Assembly (NCBI GenBank): GCA_940337035.1
Contig: CALNHX010002665.1
Coordinates: 62,001 to 126,000, forward strand
DNA length: 64,000 bases
Direction: 5' to 3'
Source of the DNA: Agriotes lineatus
Lineage: Eukaryota; Arthropoda; Insecta; Coleoptera; Elateridae
Within the stretch, counting starts at the first letter, position 1, and each line of letters opens with the position of its first letter. The position numbers and the translations under genes were made by a program. Under the pieces are notes generated by a model. It was not told the DNA's origin and made no database searches. It worked only from the letters and a program-made list of their open reading frames with translations. Shown one piece after another: positions 22,990 to 34,668 of the stretch.

Positions 22990-23340
22990 GAAAATTTAAA
23001 CATGGACGGTGTACGTTAGAAGATGAATCGAAACCTTGATGACGTCCAGGGCCGCCTGTGCTGAAAACGTTTGTGCTAGTACTGAAAAGCTGCTTAAGGA
23101 CAATCGGAGTATATCACAAATAAAGATGCAACAAGAACTATGTTTTAAATTATCCACAGTAGATACAATTTTACACCAACAGCTGTATGTCAAGAAGCTG
23201 AGAAGTTGGTGGATTCCTCATTAGTTAATCGAAGAACAAAGCCAAGCACGGGTAGACTGGTGCAAACTCATGTTAGAAAAGTTGGATGCAGGATCTTCAA
23301 AGCTTGGTATTTCATATTGGTACTTGTGATGAGTCTTTGA
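22990..23340 (+). pseudogene. mariner transposase fragment
   Basis: Reading across frames gives CTLEDESKP, ENVCASTEKLLKDNRSISQI, KMQQELCFKLSTVDTILHQQ, LYVKKLRSWWIPH, then EEQSQARVDWCKLMLEKLDA. This follows the order of the N-terminal half of mariner transposases, which bind and cut transposon ends: the linker after GRTSLED, the second helix-turn-helix, and the WVPH..T..QK..R..WC.....F motif. The catalytic core that should follow is gone; the sequence passes into other repeats at 23341. Stops and frameshifts show it is dead. It is not the same copy as 4998-6046. Confidence 0.8.
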
Positions 23341-23454
23341 ACTATTTTGGTTTCTAAAAATGCAGTAAAAGTGCAAACAAAAACAAGTTGGCTGCATTCT
23401 TTAGGCGCAAGAAGTCCAATTGCAGTAATTGACGATAATGAAAGTATAATTTCT

Positions 23455-23560
23455 GATTGGTATACAAAGGAATTATGATGAGAATAAACAAGATAGGTAG
23501 CTGAAATACGACGGATGGCTGCAGCACCAGTGCTAAATTGCAAGAAGATCTGGAACAATA
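23455..23560 (+). repeat. Isolated satellite monomer fragment
   Basis: ATGATGAGAATAAACAAGAT, GGTAGCTGAAATACGACGG and ATGGCTGCAGCACC match monomers of the array at 27.8-32.6 kb. It is a single partial unit more than 4 kb from the array, beside the start of a retrotransposon. Confidence 0.75.
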
Positions 23561-26215
23561 CAAGTGGAACTAAATAAATACATTCAGCGTAAACTACAGA
23601 GCAGATATTTTAGTCAAACGCCTACAAAATGCTATCAGCAAATTTATTCGTACTAAAACAATAAAAATTAATTCAAACAATTCGTGGTTTACAAAGGATT
23701 TAAAGAATCTTCAATACCAAAGAAATTTGTTATACAATAAGGCTAAAATAACCGGTAACCCATTGGATTGAAGCTATTATAAACAGTTTCAACAAATACT
23801 TTATAGATAGTATAACAGAAATCCATGCAAGTCTTGATAACACTAGTGGTAACGTAGATTTTGGTCATATAGGTCAAAATTGTTCAAGTGTCTTCACCTT
23901 TTAGCAAATAGATATGGCGAAACTGATTACAGTGATTTCAAGTATGAGGAATAAAACAACCACAGATGGAATTACACTCGAAATTATTAAAGATGCTATT
24001 CCAGTTATTGGCAATACATCGTTAGAAATAATAAATGACTCTTTTCAAACAGGAGTGTTCCCTACAATATGGAAAACAGCACTAATAACACCTATTCCAA
24101 AAATTGCTGGTACCAAAAAGTAATCTGAGTTTCGACTAACACACATGCTCCCGACATTAGAAAAAATAATAGAACAAATAGCTAAAGAGCAACTACAAGA
24201 GTACCTTGAAAAACAAAATTTATTAATAGACACAATCTGGTTTTATAAAAAAATCATTCATGAGAAACAGCTTTAAATATGATGCTGCCAAACTGGAAAG
24301 AGGAGATCGAGAAGGACAAAAAAATAGTTTCTGTGTTCCTGGATTTGAAGCGTGCATTTGGGACTATATATAGAGATATAATTCTCTCTAAAATGGAAAA
24401 ATATGGAATTACGGACAGAGCAAATAATTGGTTTAAGGACTATGTCTCCGAACGATATCAAGTAACTATCTACGATGGAGTCAAATCGGAAGCATGAGAA
24501 AATAAATTAGGTGTACCACAGGGATAAAAACTGGGACCACTTCTTTTTATTTTATTTATAAACGACATGGACACAATTGCCGAAAGGTGTAAATTAAACC
24601 TTTTTGCAGATGACACTCTAATTACAGTGAGTGATAGTGATGTTAACAGTGCGGTATGTAAAATGAATTTTGAGCTAATAAAATTGTCAAAATGGTTAAA
24701 AAATAACAGACTAAAGATGAAAACAAAGGCCATGATTATTACAAACAGGCATTTAACGGAGCCAGTAGATGATGTGGCGATAGACGGTGCGAAGATAAAA
24801 TACGTTGCCGAAATTAAATATCTAGGGGTAGTTATTGATGATAGATTAAAATTTAGGAATCATATAGATTTTATTGTTAAAAAGGTGGCTAAAAAGATTG
24901 GGGTTTTTTGGTAGAATTAGAAGTAAATTAAATGTATGGTTAGAATTTTAGTTTATACGTGTATAATAGCTCCGCATTTCGAATATTGTTCCACTGTGCT
25001 ATTTTTAGTGATGGAAGGAGACCTGCAAAGGCTGCAAAAATTACAAAATAGAACGATGAGACTAATTTTGCGTTGTCATAGGCGGACCATAATTGCCAAT
25101 ATGCTAGAAATGTTGCAGTGGCTTAGTGTTAAACAAAAGATACATTTCAATACGATGGCTTTTATTTTAAATCTGGTAAGAAATATGTTACCTAGTTATA
25201 TGAGTAATATTGTAGTTTATATCAAAAATGTTCAGAATTATAGAACTAGAATAGTATTATACTATTATAAAGGATTTACAGGTAAAATGTATAATGACCT
25301 CCCAAAGGAGGCTAAACGACTAACTAATGTGAAACAATTTTCAAAAAATCTGGTGTGATACACTCACACAACTTCCTTTTACAGTGATCTTATAATTAGT
25401 CAAAAATTTCATTTTTAATTTTTAACCATTTGTTAAAAATTTTCAAAAATTACAAATTCTACAAAAACGGTACAAAATCGAGTGTTAGTTGAAGAGACAA
25501 AATTTCTCTAGAATTTTAAGGTAAATTCAAAAATGTAATAATATACCGGGTGTTTTATTTAAAATAGGAGTTAATAAAAAAAATAGAAAAAAAAAACAAA
25601 AGAAACCCACTTTAGAAGTATTCAACTGAAAAGTCACCTATCTCACATCAATACACATTAAAAATGTAAGAAAAATGTAAAGTTTAAAAAAAATCGTTAG
25701 AGCCGTTTTTGAAAAAATCGAAAAAAACTGAAAAATCGCAAGAGTAAACACCTACTTCCGGTTATGCGATTTTCTTCAAAAGCTTGCTGTCTCATCTACA
25801 TAGTACACAAAACTTATACAGTGTGTTTCACTTTACATGGAAGCACCCCTGTATTTTCTTTGTTTTTGTATGAATCGATTTGAATTTTTTACCAGTTGTA
25901 CAACTCACCAAGATGCATCTATTCATGTCCTTGAGCGCAAATGACGTTATTAGCCTGGCCTACAACGATCAAGAACATGGGTCGCATTGTCAATATTTTG
26001 CATCGCGTTAGAGTTACAGCAAAAAGTTATTAAGAAAAGTTGTTTAGAATCAAAATAATACCCCAAATACCGATTTTCGTTTAATACTTCGAATTTTTAA
26101 TTTTTATCCATAAATTTGTCAAAGTGCCAAATTTCAACTTTTAATTTGGTATCAAATGGTGCCATGGAGAAACAACATTTTTATTATTGTTGGAAACGTC
26201 ATTAGCTTTTAATAA

Positions 26216-26348
26216 TGGCTGAATTACGTTTAACTGTTGTTGAGAAAGTAGAAATAATTAGAATTACTGGTGAAAATGCAAGCTCCAATAGAGAAGTAGC
26301 TAGAATATTTAATGGAAGGCATCCAGGGCTTGCACCTATTTATCCTGG
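26216..26348 (+). pseudogene. Tc1-like transposase N-terminus, left-arm copy
   Basis: ATG at 26216 opens MAELRLTVVEKVEIIRITGE and continues to about NGRHPGLAPIYPG, about 44 codons, then the arm ends. This is the first DNA-binding helix-turn-helix of the transposase. It matches the right-arm copy except for a few changes (for example E for A in the REVAR/REAAR block). Confidence 0.8.
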
Positions 26349-26356
26349 CACTTAGT

Positions 26357-26692
26357 TTATGACGATGCAAACAGCGCCCAATTTTCGATGGTGCAATAGT
26401 TACATTTAATGCCATATCTCTTAATACTAGTACGAGGATTAGCGTCATAAGCCGCCAAAATCATTTTCTCCAAGGGATGCTCTCGAACTATTCTTCTTGA
26501 TCTAGGCTTAACAACATTTCCAGTTAAATTAAAAACTTGATTAATTTTTGAAACAGTTCCAGGATAAATAGGTGCGTGCCCTGGATGCCTTCCATTAAAT
26601 ATTCTAGCTGCTTCTCTATTGGATCTTGCATTTTCACCAGTAATTCTAATTATTTCTACTTTCTCAACAACAGTTAAACGTAATTCAGCCAT
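26357..26692 (-). pseudogene. Tc1-like transposase N-terminal domain, right-arm copy
   Basis: A 111-codon frame starting MAELRLTVVEKVEIIRITGE passes through ARSNREAARIFNGRHPGHAP, YPGTVSKINQVFNLTGNVV, KPRSRR and AAYDANPRTSIKRYGIKC. It has the two helix-turn-helix units of the paired-like DNA-binding domain but stops before any catalytic Asp. The last dozen residues run into the palindrome centre. The protein could at most bind DNA ends. Related N-terminal words (RVFNETGAV) occur in the relic at 62965-63760. Confidence 0.85.
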
Positions 26693-27339
26693 TATTAAAA
26701 GCTAATGACGTTTGCAACAATAATAAAAATGTTGTTCCTCCATGGCACCATTTGATACCAAATTAAAAGTTGAAATTTGGGACTTTGACAAATTTATGGA
26801 TAAAAATTAAAAATTCGAAGTGTTAAACGAAAATCGGTATTTGGGGTATTATTTTGATTCTAAACAACTTTTCTTAATAACTTTTTGCTGTAACTCTAAC
26901 GCGATGCAAAATATTGACAATGCTACCCATGTTCTTGATCGTAGTAGGCCAGGCTAATAACGTCATTTGCGCTCAAGGACATGAATAGATGCCTCTTGGT
27001 GAGTTGTACAAAAGGTAAAAAATTCAAATCGATTTATACAAAAACAAAGAAAATACAGGGGTGCTTCCATGTAAAGTGAAACACACTGTATATGAAGTTT
27101 CAATGCCATAGCTCTTTTCGTTTTTGAGATATTCTGTTCACAGACACACAGACAGACACACAGACAGACAGACCAATGAAAAACATATGTTTTTTGGGAT
27201 CAGGGGACTCTAAAACGTGAAGATCTGTTGAAAACTCAATTTCGAATTTTTGGGGTGAATCCAATACTTCCTTTATAGTAGTAAAAGGAAGTAAAAATTG
27301 CTGGGAATATATTAAAAACCTGTTTTAAATATAGCAGTA

Positions 27340-27660
27340 AGGTTAATATAGTGCGGAAAATAAGGAGAGATAGAATTAGAAACAGTGATATAAGAGAAGA
27401 ATGTGGAATCGGAGACGTAGCAAGATTCGTTAGAGAAAGAAGAAGAAAATGGAATGAGCAAGTCCAAAGAGCAGACGACTATAGGCTAATCAAAATAGCA
27501 AGGGATCAAACGCCAGAAGGAAAAAGAGATACCGGAAGACCGTTAAAAAGATAGATGGAAAGCTGGGTTACCACATCAACTGAAACACCATAAGGAATGA
27601 ATGCGTGAAGAAAAACAGGTTTCGACCTAAATAAGAGAAGAAGAAGAAGAAGAAGTTAAA
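27340..27660 (+). pseudogene. Non-LTR retrotransposon ORF2 C-terminus with GAA-repeat tail
   Basis: The frame at 27351-27554 reads RRDRIRNSDIREECGIGDVA, RFVRERRRKWNEQVQRADD and RPLKR. A stop and SWVTTSTETP follow. RIRN..IRE....DV..FV..RRR.WN.HV.RM and GRP.KRW are the hallmark end of RTE-like ORF2 proteins in insects. A run of GAA triplets at about 27637-27655 is a typical simple-repeat tail for this group. Only the last 100 codons remain, so it is a 5'-truncated insertion. Confidence 0.75.
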
Positions 27661-27774
27661 TTAAAAGGTGTGGACGTACATTTAAAGTTTTAAGTTGTAC
27701 AAAATTAGGCGTTTCTTATTATGTATATAAACTTTTTTTTATAATGATATAAACTTACTTACTTACTACTTACT

Positions 27775-29680
27775 TACCCCATCGTATAAAGTCGCGGTAA
27801 ACTGCCTCCCTATTACGCTCATAAATGGAATACTTAACCCTCAAAAGAATAATGATAAGAATAAATAAGATAGGTAACTGTAATACAATCGATGGATGCA
27901 ACATCTGGCAGTAAATTGCATCCTTAATAACGATCAGAAATGCAATATTCAGAGCTTAGAAGGATGACGATAATAAACAAGATAGGTAGCCGGAATACGA
28001 TGAATGAGTACAACATCCGATCGTATAAAGTGGCGGTAAATTGCCTCCCCAATTACGCCCAGAAATGGAATATTTAATTCTCAAAAGGATGATGATGAGG
28101 ATAAACAAGATATGTAGCTGCATACGACGGACGCCTGCAGCATCCTATCGCATAAAGTGGCGGTAAATTGCATTCCTTATTACGCTCACAAAAGGAATAC
28201 CTAACGCTCAAAAGATTCATGATAAGAATAAATAAGATAGGTAACTAGAATAGGAGGAATGGATGCAATATCCGATCGTATAAAGTGGCGGTAAATTGCC
28301 TCCACAATTACGCCCAGAAATGGAATATTCAACTCTCAAAAGGATGATGATGAGAATAAACAAGATATGTAGCTGCATACGACGGACGCCTGCAGCACCT
28401 GGTCGTATAAAGTGGCGGTAACTTCCATCTCTAGTTACGATCAGAAATTGAATATTTAACGCTCAAAAGGTTGATGGCAAGAATAAACAATATACGGAAT
28501 ACGATGGATGGGTACAATATCCGATAGTATAACGTAGAGGTAAATTGCCTTTCCAAATAAGCCCAAAAATGGAATATTTAACTGTCAAAAGAATGGTGAC
28601 GAGAATAAACAAGATAAGTAGCTGAAATGCGATGGATGGCTGCAGCATCAGATCGTATAAAGTGGCGGTAAATTGCCTCCCCAATTACGCCCAGAAATGG
28701 AATATTCACTTCTCAAAAGGATGATGACGAGGATAAAAAAGATAGGTAGATGCATTACGACGGACTCCTGCAGTTCCTTATCATATAAAGCGGTGGTCAA
28801 TTCCATCCCTAGTTACGATCACAAATTGAATATTTAACGCTCAAAAGGCTGATGATAAGGATAAACAATATACGGAATACGATGGATGGGTACAATATCC
28901 GATAGTATAAAGTGGCGGTAAATTGCCTTTTCAATTAAGCCCAGAAATGGAATATTTAACTGTCAAAAGAATGGTGACGAGAATAAACAAGATAAGTAGC
29001 TGAAATGCGATGGACGGCTACAGCATCCGATCGTATAAAATGGCTGTAAATTGCCTCCCCAATTACGCCCAGAAATAAAATATTCAATTCTCAAAAGGAT
29101 GATGATGAGAATAAACAAGATATGTAGCTGCATACGACGGACGCCTACAGCACCTGATCATATAAAGCGGTGTTAAATTCCATTCCTAGTTACGATCACA
29201 AATTGAATATTTAACGCTCTAAAGGTTGATGATAAGGTTAAACAATATACGGAATACGATGGATGGGTACAATATCCGATAGTATAAAGTGGCGGTAAAT
29301 TGCCTTCTCAATTAATCCCAGAAATGGAATATTTAACTGTCAAAAGAATGGTGACGAGAATAAACAAGATAAGTAGCTGAAATGCGATGGACGCCTGCAG
29401 CATCCGATCGTATAAAGTGGCAGTAAATTGCCTCCCCAATTTCGCCCAGAAATGCAATATTCAACTCTCAAAAGGATGATGATGAGAATAAACAAGATCT
29501 GTAGCTGCATTACGACCGACGCCTGCAGCACCTGATCGTATAAAGTGGCAGTAAATTCCATCGCTAGTTACGATCTCAAATTGAATATTTAACGCTCAAA
29601 AGGTTGATGATAAGGATAAACAATATACGGAATACGATGGATGGGTACAATATCCGATAGTATAAAGTGGCTGTATAAAG
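27775..29680 (+). repeat. Satellite array with three-monomer higher-order period of about 378 bp
   Basis: Monomers anchored on GTATAAAGTGG.GGTAAATT start at 28024, 28151, 28279, 28406, 28528, 28656, 28784, 28906, 29034, 29161, 29283, 29411, 29539 and 29661. From 28406 the spacing cycles 122, 128, 127-128, so units three apart are more alike (for example GTTACGATCACAAATTGAAT recurs at 378-bp steps). The higher-order unit repeats just over three times, and the left edge is irregular. Because the period is a multiple of three, several minus-strand frames of 60-130 codons stay open; I regard these as by-products rather than genes. Confidence 0.9.
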
Positions 29681-31567
29681 TTTTGACCACCCTAGCGTGG
29701 TTTATCTGTATCAAAAACGACTTGATGAGAAATTAAACGAAACTACATATAATACAGTAGAAGAACTCTATAAACATATAACTGACAATATACATCAGAC
29801 TGCTAAAGAAACGCTAGGCGAAAGTGAAAACAGACCAACAAACAAGAACTGTATGTGGTCTGAAAAAATAGAAGAACAGACGAAAAAGAAGAAAATAGCT
29901 TACTTACGATGGTTAAATACAAAGAATGGCAAACATAGAAAAGAATATAGAGAGATTCCAAAAGAAACACGAAGGATAATAGGGGAAGAAAGAGAAAAGA
30001 TGTGGGAAAATAAATGTTCTGAGATAGACACATATATAGGAGGCAAACGTTCTACAGAGATATGGAAGTTTCTTAAGAATATAAAAGCACCAGTAAGAGA
30101 AAAAGTTAAAATAAACACAATTACCTTAGAATCTTGGACCCAATATTTTACAAATCTTTTTAAATAAGAACGTCAAGCTTTTATACCAGATACGAAAACT
30201 CATACCACACCAATCAATATCGAAGGTGAACCTATAACAGTAACACCAGAACAAATCCAAACTAAGGTAAAACAATTCAAAAATGGAAAGTCACCAGGTC
30301 CTGGAGGAATCCCAGCAGAATTAATAAAACATGGATCAGACAAACTATATCGCATGATAGCCAAACTATTTACAATGTGCATTAATGGTTAGAAGGTTCG
30401 GGATGAATGAAGGTTAGCCTATATAACACCACTGTTTAAAAAGGGTGACCGAACCAAGTGTAATAACTATCGAGGTTTATCGGTTACCAGTACGTTCAGT
30501 CGATTTTATGGACGAGTTGTGAGAGACCTAATCGAAGAAGAATATAGCGATAAAAAATCGGAACATCAAAGCGGATTTAGAGCCGGCAGATCATGCACTG
30601 ATAATACTTTCTGCATAAAACAAATAATAGAGAAAGAACTAACCTATGGAAGAGAAGTGCATTTATTATTCGTCGATTTATCAAAGGCATACGACACAGT
30701 ACCGATTACAAAACTATGGGAAGCATTAACAGACACACAAATCAACCACACACTTATAAGGGCCGTTCAAGACTTATACAACATCTGCATATCAAAAGTG
30801 AAAATAGACAACAAATTCTCACAAGGATTTACAATAGAAAAGGGACTACGACAAGGTTGTTGTATATCACCTACCCTCTTTAAAATATATATAGAACACG
30901 CATTAAAAGCCTGGAAGAAGAAATGTGGAATGATGGGATATGAAATTAAAAACAATACAACATTGTTCACTCTACAATTTGCGGATGACCAGGTAGTAAT
31001 CGGACAATCTAAAGATGACATAGAATACATGACCAGGAAACTACTAGAAGAGTACCGACAATGGGGACTGGAGATAAATTTTTCCAAAACAAAATATATG
31101 GGCGTTGAAGTAAAATTAGGAGATCTAACACTCGAGAACGGTACAACGATCGAAGAATTGGATCAATACAAATATCTAGGAGTAACATTTACGAATGAAG
31201 GCAAAGATGCAACAGAAATTCAAAACAGAATTACACAAAGTCGGAAAGTCATAGGTGCCCTGAATGGTATATTATGGTCAAAAAATACAAAAAAAAGAAC
31301 AAGCTCAGAATATATAATTCTATGATAAAAAGTGTACTAACATACGGCAGTGAAATATGGACAATGACGGAGAACGATAAAAAGAAAATTTTAGCCACTG
31401 AAATGGATGCCATAAGGAGATCAGCGAGGATCTCAAAACTAGAACACAAAACAAACGAATACATCAGACAATTAATGGAAATAGAAAAAAACGTCGTAGA
31501 AGAAATAGAAGAAAAACGGTTAAAATGGTATGGACATGTCCAGAGGATGGAAGAAATAAGACTGCCG
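29681..31567 (+). pseudogene. RTE-like non-LTR retrotransposon ORF2, 5'-truncated, inserted in the satellite
   Basis: The frame opens at about 29681 in the linker before the polymerase (VVYLYQKRLDEKLNETTYNT). It continues through KNGKSPGPGGIPAELIKHGS, LAYITPLFKKGDRTKCNNYR, FVDLSKAYDTV (first catalytic Asp), GLRQGCCISPTLF, FADDQVVIGQSKDD (catalytic Asp pair intact), YKYLGVTF, SVLTYGSEIW and RLKWYGHVQRMEE. In-frame stops lie at 30165-30167, 30390-30392 and 30408-30410, and a frame change at about 31290. The endonuclease domain that should precede is absent. The reverse transcriptase core is well preserved, so loss of function is fairly recent. GTATAAAG occurs at both edges and may be target duplication or simply the satellite motif. 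Confidence 0.88.
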
Positions 31568-32560
31568 TATAAAGTCGAGGTAAATTGCATCCCTAATTAC
31601 GCTTACAACTGGAATACTTAACGCTCAAAAGATTAATGATAAGAATAAATAAGATAGGCAGCTGGAATGCGATGGGTGGATGCAACATCCGGTCGTATAA
31701 AGTGACAGTAAATTTCATCTTTAATACCTATTCAGAGCTCAGAAGGATGATGATAACACACAAGACAGGTAGCTGGAATACGATGGATAGGTACAACATC
31801 CGGTCGTATAAAGTGGCGGTAAATCGCATCCCTAATTAGAATTACTCTCGCAAATTGAATATTTAACGCTCAAAATGTTGATGATAAGGACAAACAAGAT
31901 ATGGAATACGGTGGATGGGTATAATATCCGATCGTATAAGATGGTGGTAAATTGTCTCCCCCAATTACACGCACAAATGGTACCTATAGTTAACGGTCGA
32001 AAGGATGATGATAAAAATAAATAAGATAGATAGCTGGAATACGATAAATGCGTGCAACATCCGATTGAATAAAATGACAGTAAATATCCTCCCCAATTTT
32101 TATCAGATATGGAATGTTTAACGTTAAAAAGAATGATGATAACATTGATAACAATCAACAAGGTAGGTAGCTGGAATACGATGGATGGTTGCAACGTTTG
32201 ATTGTACAAAGTAGCTGTAAATTCCAACCCCAATTACGTCCAGAAAATAAGTATTTAATGCTCGAAAAAGATAATGGATAGGATAAAACTAGATGTAATG
32301 ATGGATGAGTGCAACATCCGATCGTATAATGTGTCAATTAAGGCCAGAAATGGAATATTTAATGCTCAAAGGGATGATGATTATAATGAACAAGATAGGT
32401 AACTAGAATATGAAAGATAGGTGCAACATCCGATTGCATAAAGTGACAGTAAATTGCCTCCCTCATTTAGGCACAGAAATTGTATATTTAACGCTTAGAA
32501 GGATGATGATCAGAATAAACAATAAATCTATTATATTAAAGTTAATAGTGGATACTTGGA
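31568..32560 (+). repeat. Degenerate edge of the satellite array
   Basis: Monomers resume at 31568, 31696, 31807, 31935, 32068, 32205, 32325 and 32437 with spacings from 111 to 137 bp and much lower mutual identity than the core at 28.4-29.7 kb. This is the usual picture of an array edge that has escaped homogenisation. No higher-order period is visible here. Confidence 0.85.
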
Positions 32561-33990
32561 AAACCATTTTAAATCCCCATCTAATTTTGTAACGGTAAAA
32601 TAATATCAAATGTGAAACCAATGGGAACTGTTCGCTCGTTATAGAAAAAAACAATTTCTTTAAATTATAGCAAATTACAATGACATTTATAGGAAAATGT
32701 CATGTTCTGCAGTTGTAGACGTGTTTGCATAAAGTTTATTTGACTCTAGGTATAGGGAGTACATAATTTGTTCTAGTGTATAATACATTGATTTGAAATA
32801 TTGATCATATTAATAATAATTAAACTAAATCGACAAAGATATTTACAATTGTTCTGAATGAGATCAGCATGTATACTCTATACTTATTCATTGTTATTTA
32901 AATCCATAAAGTCGTACCTATATATTTAAACTTGTAGTTCATTCAAATCTATTGATCAGAAATATTTTTACGTGCTTCAACAGATAACAATGCATATCAA
33001 ACACAGCCATTTCAATTTCAAGTGCCGTTTCCCTTTACAACGAATGAATGAGTTGTGCCTGGTGTAGGAGGATTTTAGAGATTTTTAAGTTTTTCCTTCA
33101 ATTGAAAAGAACTCTGTAGACAATTTCGACTCGCTTCAACCACCTCTATCTCGAGTTAGCACGTTTTCGCACATCTTGAGTTTGGGCTCCTCCGATTTTT
33201 GAGAGGAGTCGACATCCTGTATATCGGCTAAGAGTCTCGAAAGCCTCTAAATTATCGGGAAATTATCGGAGCTGGTCAAGTATGGGGTTGATGATGCGGC
33301 CATAACATAGAGCGTCAATCTCGACGTGTGACAGGTGTCTCCGTCAGCAGTCACTCTCGGCGCTAAGGGCACTCGAAATTATAACGCCCTATATACATTC
33401 GTCATTAATTTGTCTTCTCTAACAATACGAATGTGGAGGCAACAATGCTGAAGAGTAATAAATAACGCTAGCGGATTGATTACTTTTTAATAAAATTCGC
33501 GATCAGCTGCGCGATACCGAGAGAGTTTATATACAGGCGACTTTATAACTTGGATTTTGGAATAACGAGAGGCATTAATAATTCATTGGCGGGGCTTTAC
33601 TTATGTCGATTTGCTGTCGCTGCACTTAATTGATGATTTTAGCATACACTTCTTTTGGGATTTAGTTGATATCTCGATACTCAAATTCTGTGTTATTGAA
33701 TTCGTGCTTCCTAGTTACTATGGGGCTGTACAGTTTAAGTATAAAATATTAATATTGCACATAAATTAATAGGAAGTTATTATTTACAATTCGTTCATTA
33801 TTTAACAGCCAGAATTTTTCCCATGAAGAACAAACACTGATTTGCAATTAAAATTAGATCATGTAAGATCTATTGAAGCTTGATTCATATTGAACTAAAT
33901 ATGGTTTCTTAAAGACCGTTCCAGTTGAAAACACTACGTCTCCTTATGGAACGATAATTAATCAGTAGTATTTCCACGAAGGCATTTCCA
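32560..33990. other. Apparently single-copy DNA; G+C-richer block at 33130-33700
   Basis: No transposon match was recognised. The 33130-33700 part is more balanced in composition and free of repeats (for example GACGTGTGACAGGTGTCTCC, GCGATCAGCTGCGCGATACC). It might be a conserved non-coding element of the host locus. There is no supportable coding frame. Confidence 0.4.
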
Positions 33991-34668
33991 AGAGGCAGTG
34001 GTGTAGCCAAGAGACGGGCTCGTGGGGCTAAAACCCCCTCTCCCCGAAATTTGAAAGAATATTATAAAATCATCCGTTTCTGGTCTAGACTGAAAAGTGA
34101 CAGTTCAACTCTGTGTAGGCTACAGTTACATCAGTGTGAATTGGCACACTTTTCGCTTCAAGAGTGTAAGTTTATTCCAACATTTGCTTCAAATGTTTTT
34201 TATTATTTTTGGGTATTTTTAACCTTGCCGCCCCTACGAATCATGGCAGGGAATTGCTTCTGTAAAATTGAAATATACCATTAGTAATTCTTCTGATTAT
34301 AGAAGTACATTATCTTTATTTTGTATCAATAGATTTCTGATTGCAGAAATACAGTAATAACTGACTTCACTTCATTATATCGTGCGTTAAAAAACTCATT
34401 TGAAGGTAAGTAAGCCTTGTATACCGTGTGAATAATGTAAGACTATACATTGGCAACTTTATATTAGCATTAATCAATTTACCCATGCTAGTAACAATTG
34501 TCGGTTTTGAGATTACAATGAAATAATCCAGTTTCAATTAGTTTCTTTAGTCACTGTGTTGTTATTTTGTTTACAAACACCATGGTAATATTAAGTAAAT
34601 GCCCTATGTCTAATTTTACATAATTCATCCATGTACAGTCTTACATTATTCTCACTGTAGAAATGAAT

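Larger units (their letters stand above)
25819..27088. mobile_element. Palindromic Tc1-like element, 1270 bp, 530-bp inverted arms, TA target duplication
   Basis: It begins CAGTGTGTTTCACTTTACAT and ends with the complement, flanked by TA at 25817-25818 and 27089-27090. The arms at 25819-26348 and 26559-27088 are each 530 bp and differ at only a few per cent of positions. The 210-bp centre is present once. Each arm carries the same transposase 5' end, so two transposase starts face each other. The interrupted host sequence is intact in the copy at 36725-37423 (ACTTATATATGAAG), proving the exact insertion point. It probably arose by head-to-head joining of two 5' halves of a Tc1-like transposon. 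Confidence 0.9.
23590..27299 (+). mobile_element. CR1/Jockey-like non-LTR retrotransposon, 5'-truncated, interrupted at 25819-27088
   Basis: A broken ORF2 runs from about 23590 to 25358. A pre-RT block (NSWFTKDLKNLQYQRNLLYN) is followed by reverse transcriptase motifs: TDGITLEIIK, FPTIWKTALITPIPK, FLDLKRAFGTI (the usual Asp after AF is Gly), GVPQG then a stop, and FADDTLITVSDS with the catalytic Asp pair. Next are KYLGVVIDD.LKF..HI and a C-terminal block ending YNDLPKEAKRLTNVKQF. Stops near 24122, 24271, 24496 and 24526 and several frame changes kill it. The stop at 25356-25358 is followed by a 3' UTR with an ACACACAGACAGACAG-type block and ending TAAAAGGAAGTAAAAAT at 27299. A second copy of this 3' UTR lies at 36725-37423. 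Confidence 0.85.

Noticed and set aside
27775..32560. CRISPR-like regular repeats
   Set aside because: Regular spacing comes from tandem satellite monomers of about 125 bp with no unique spacers, and the genome is eukaryotic.
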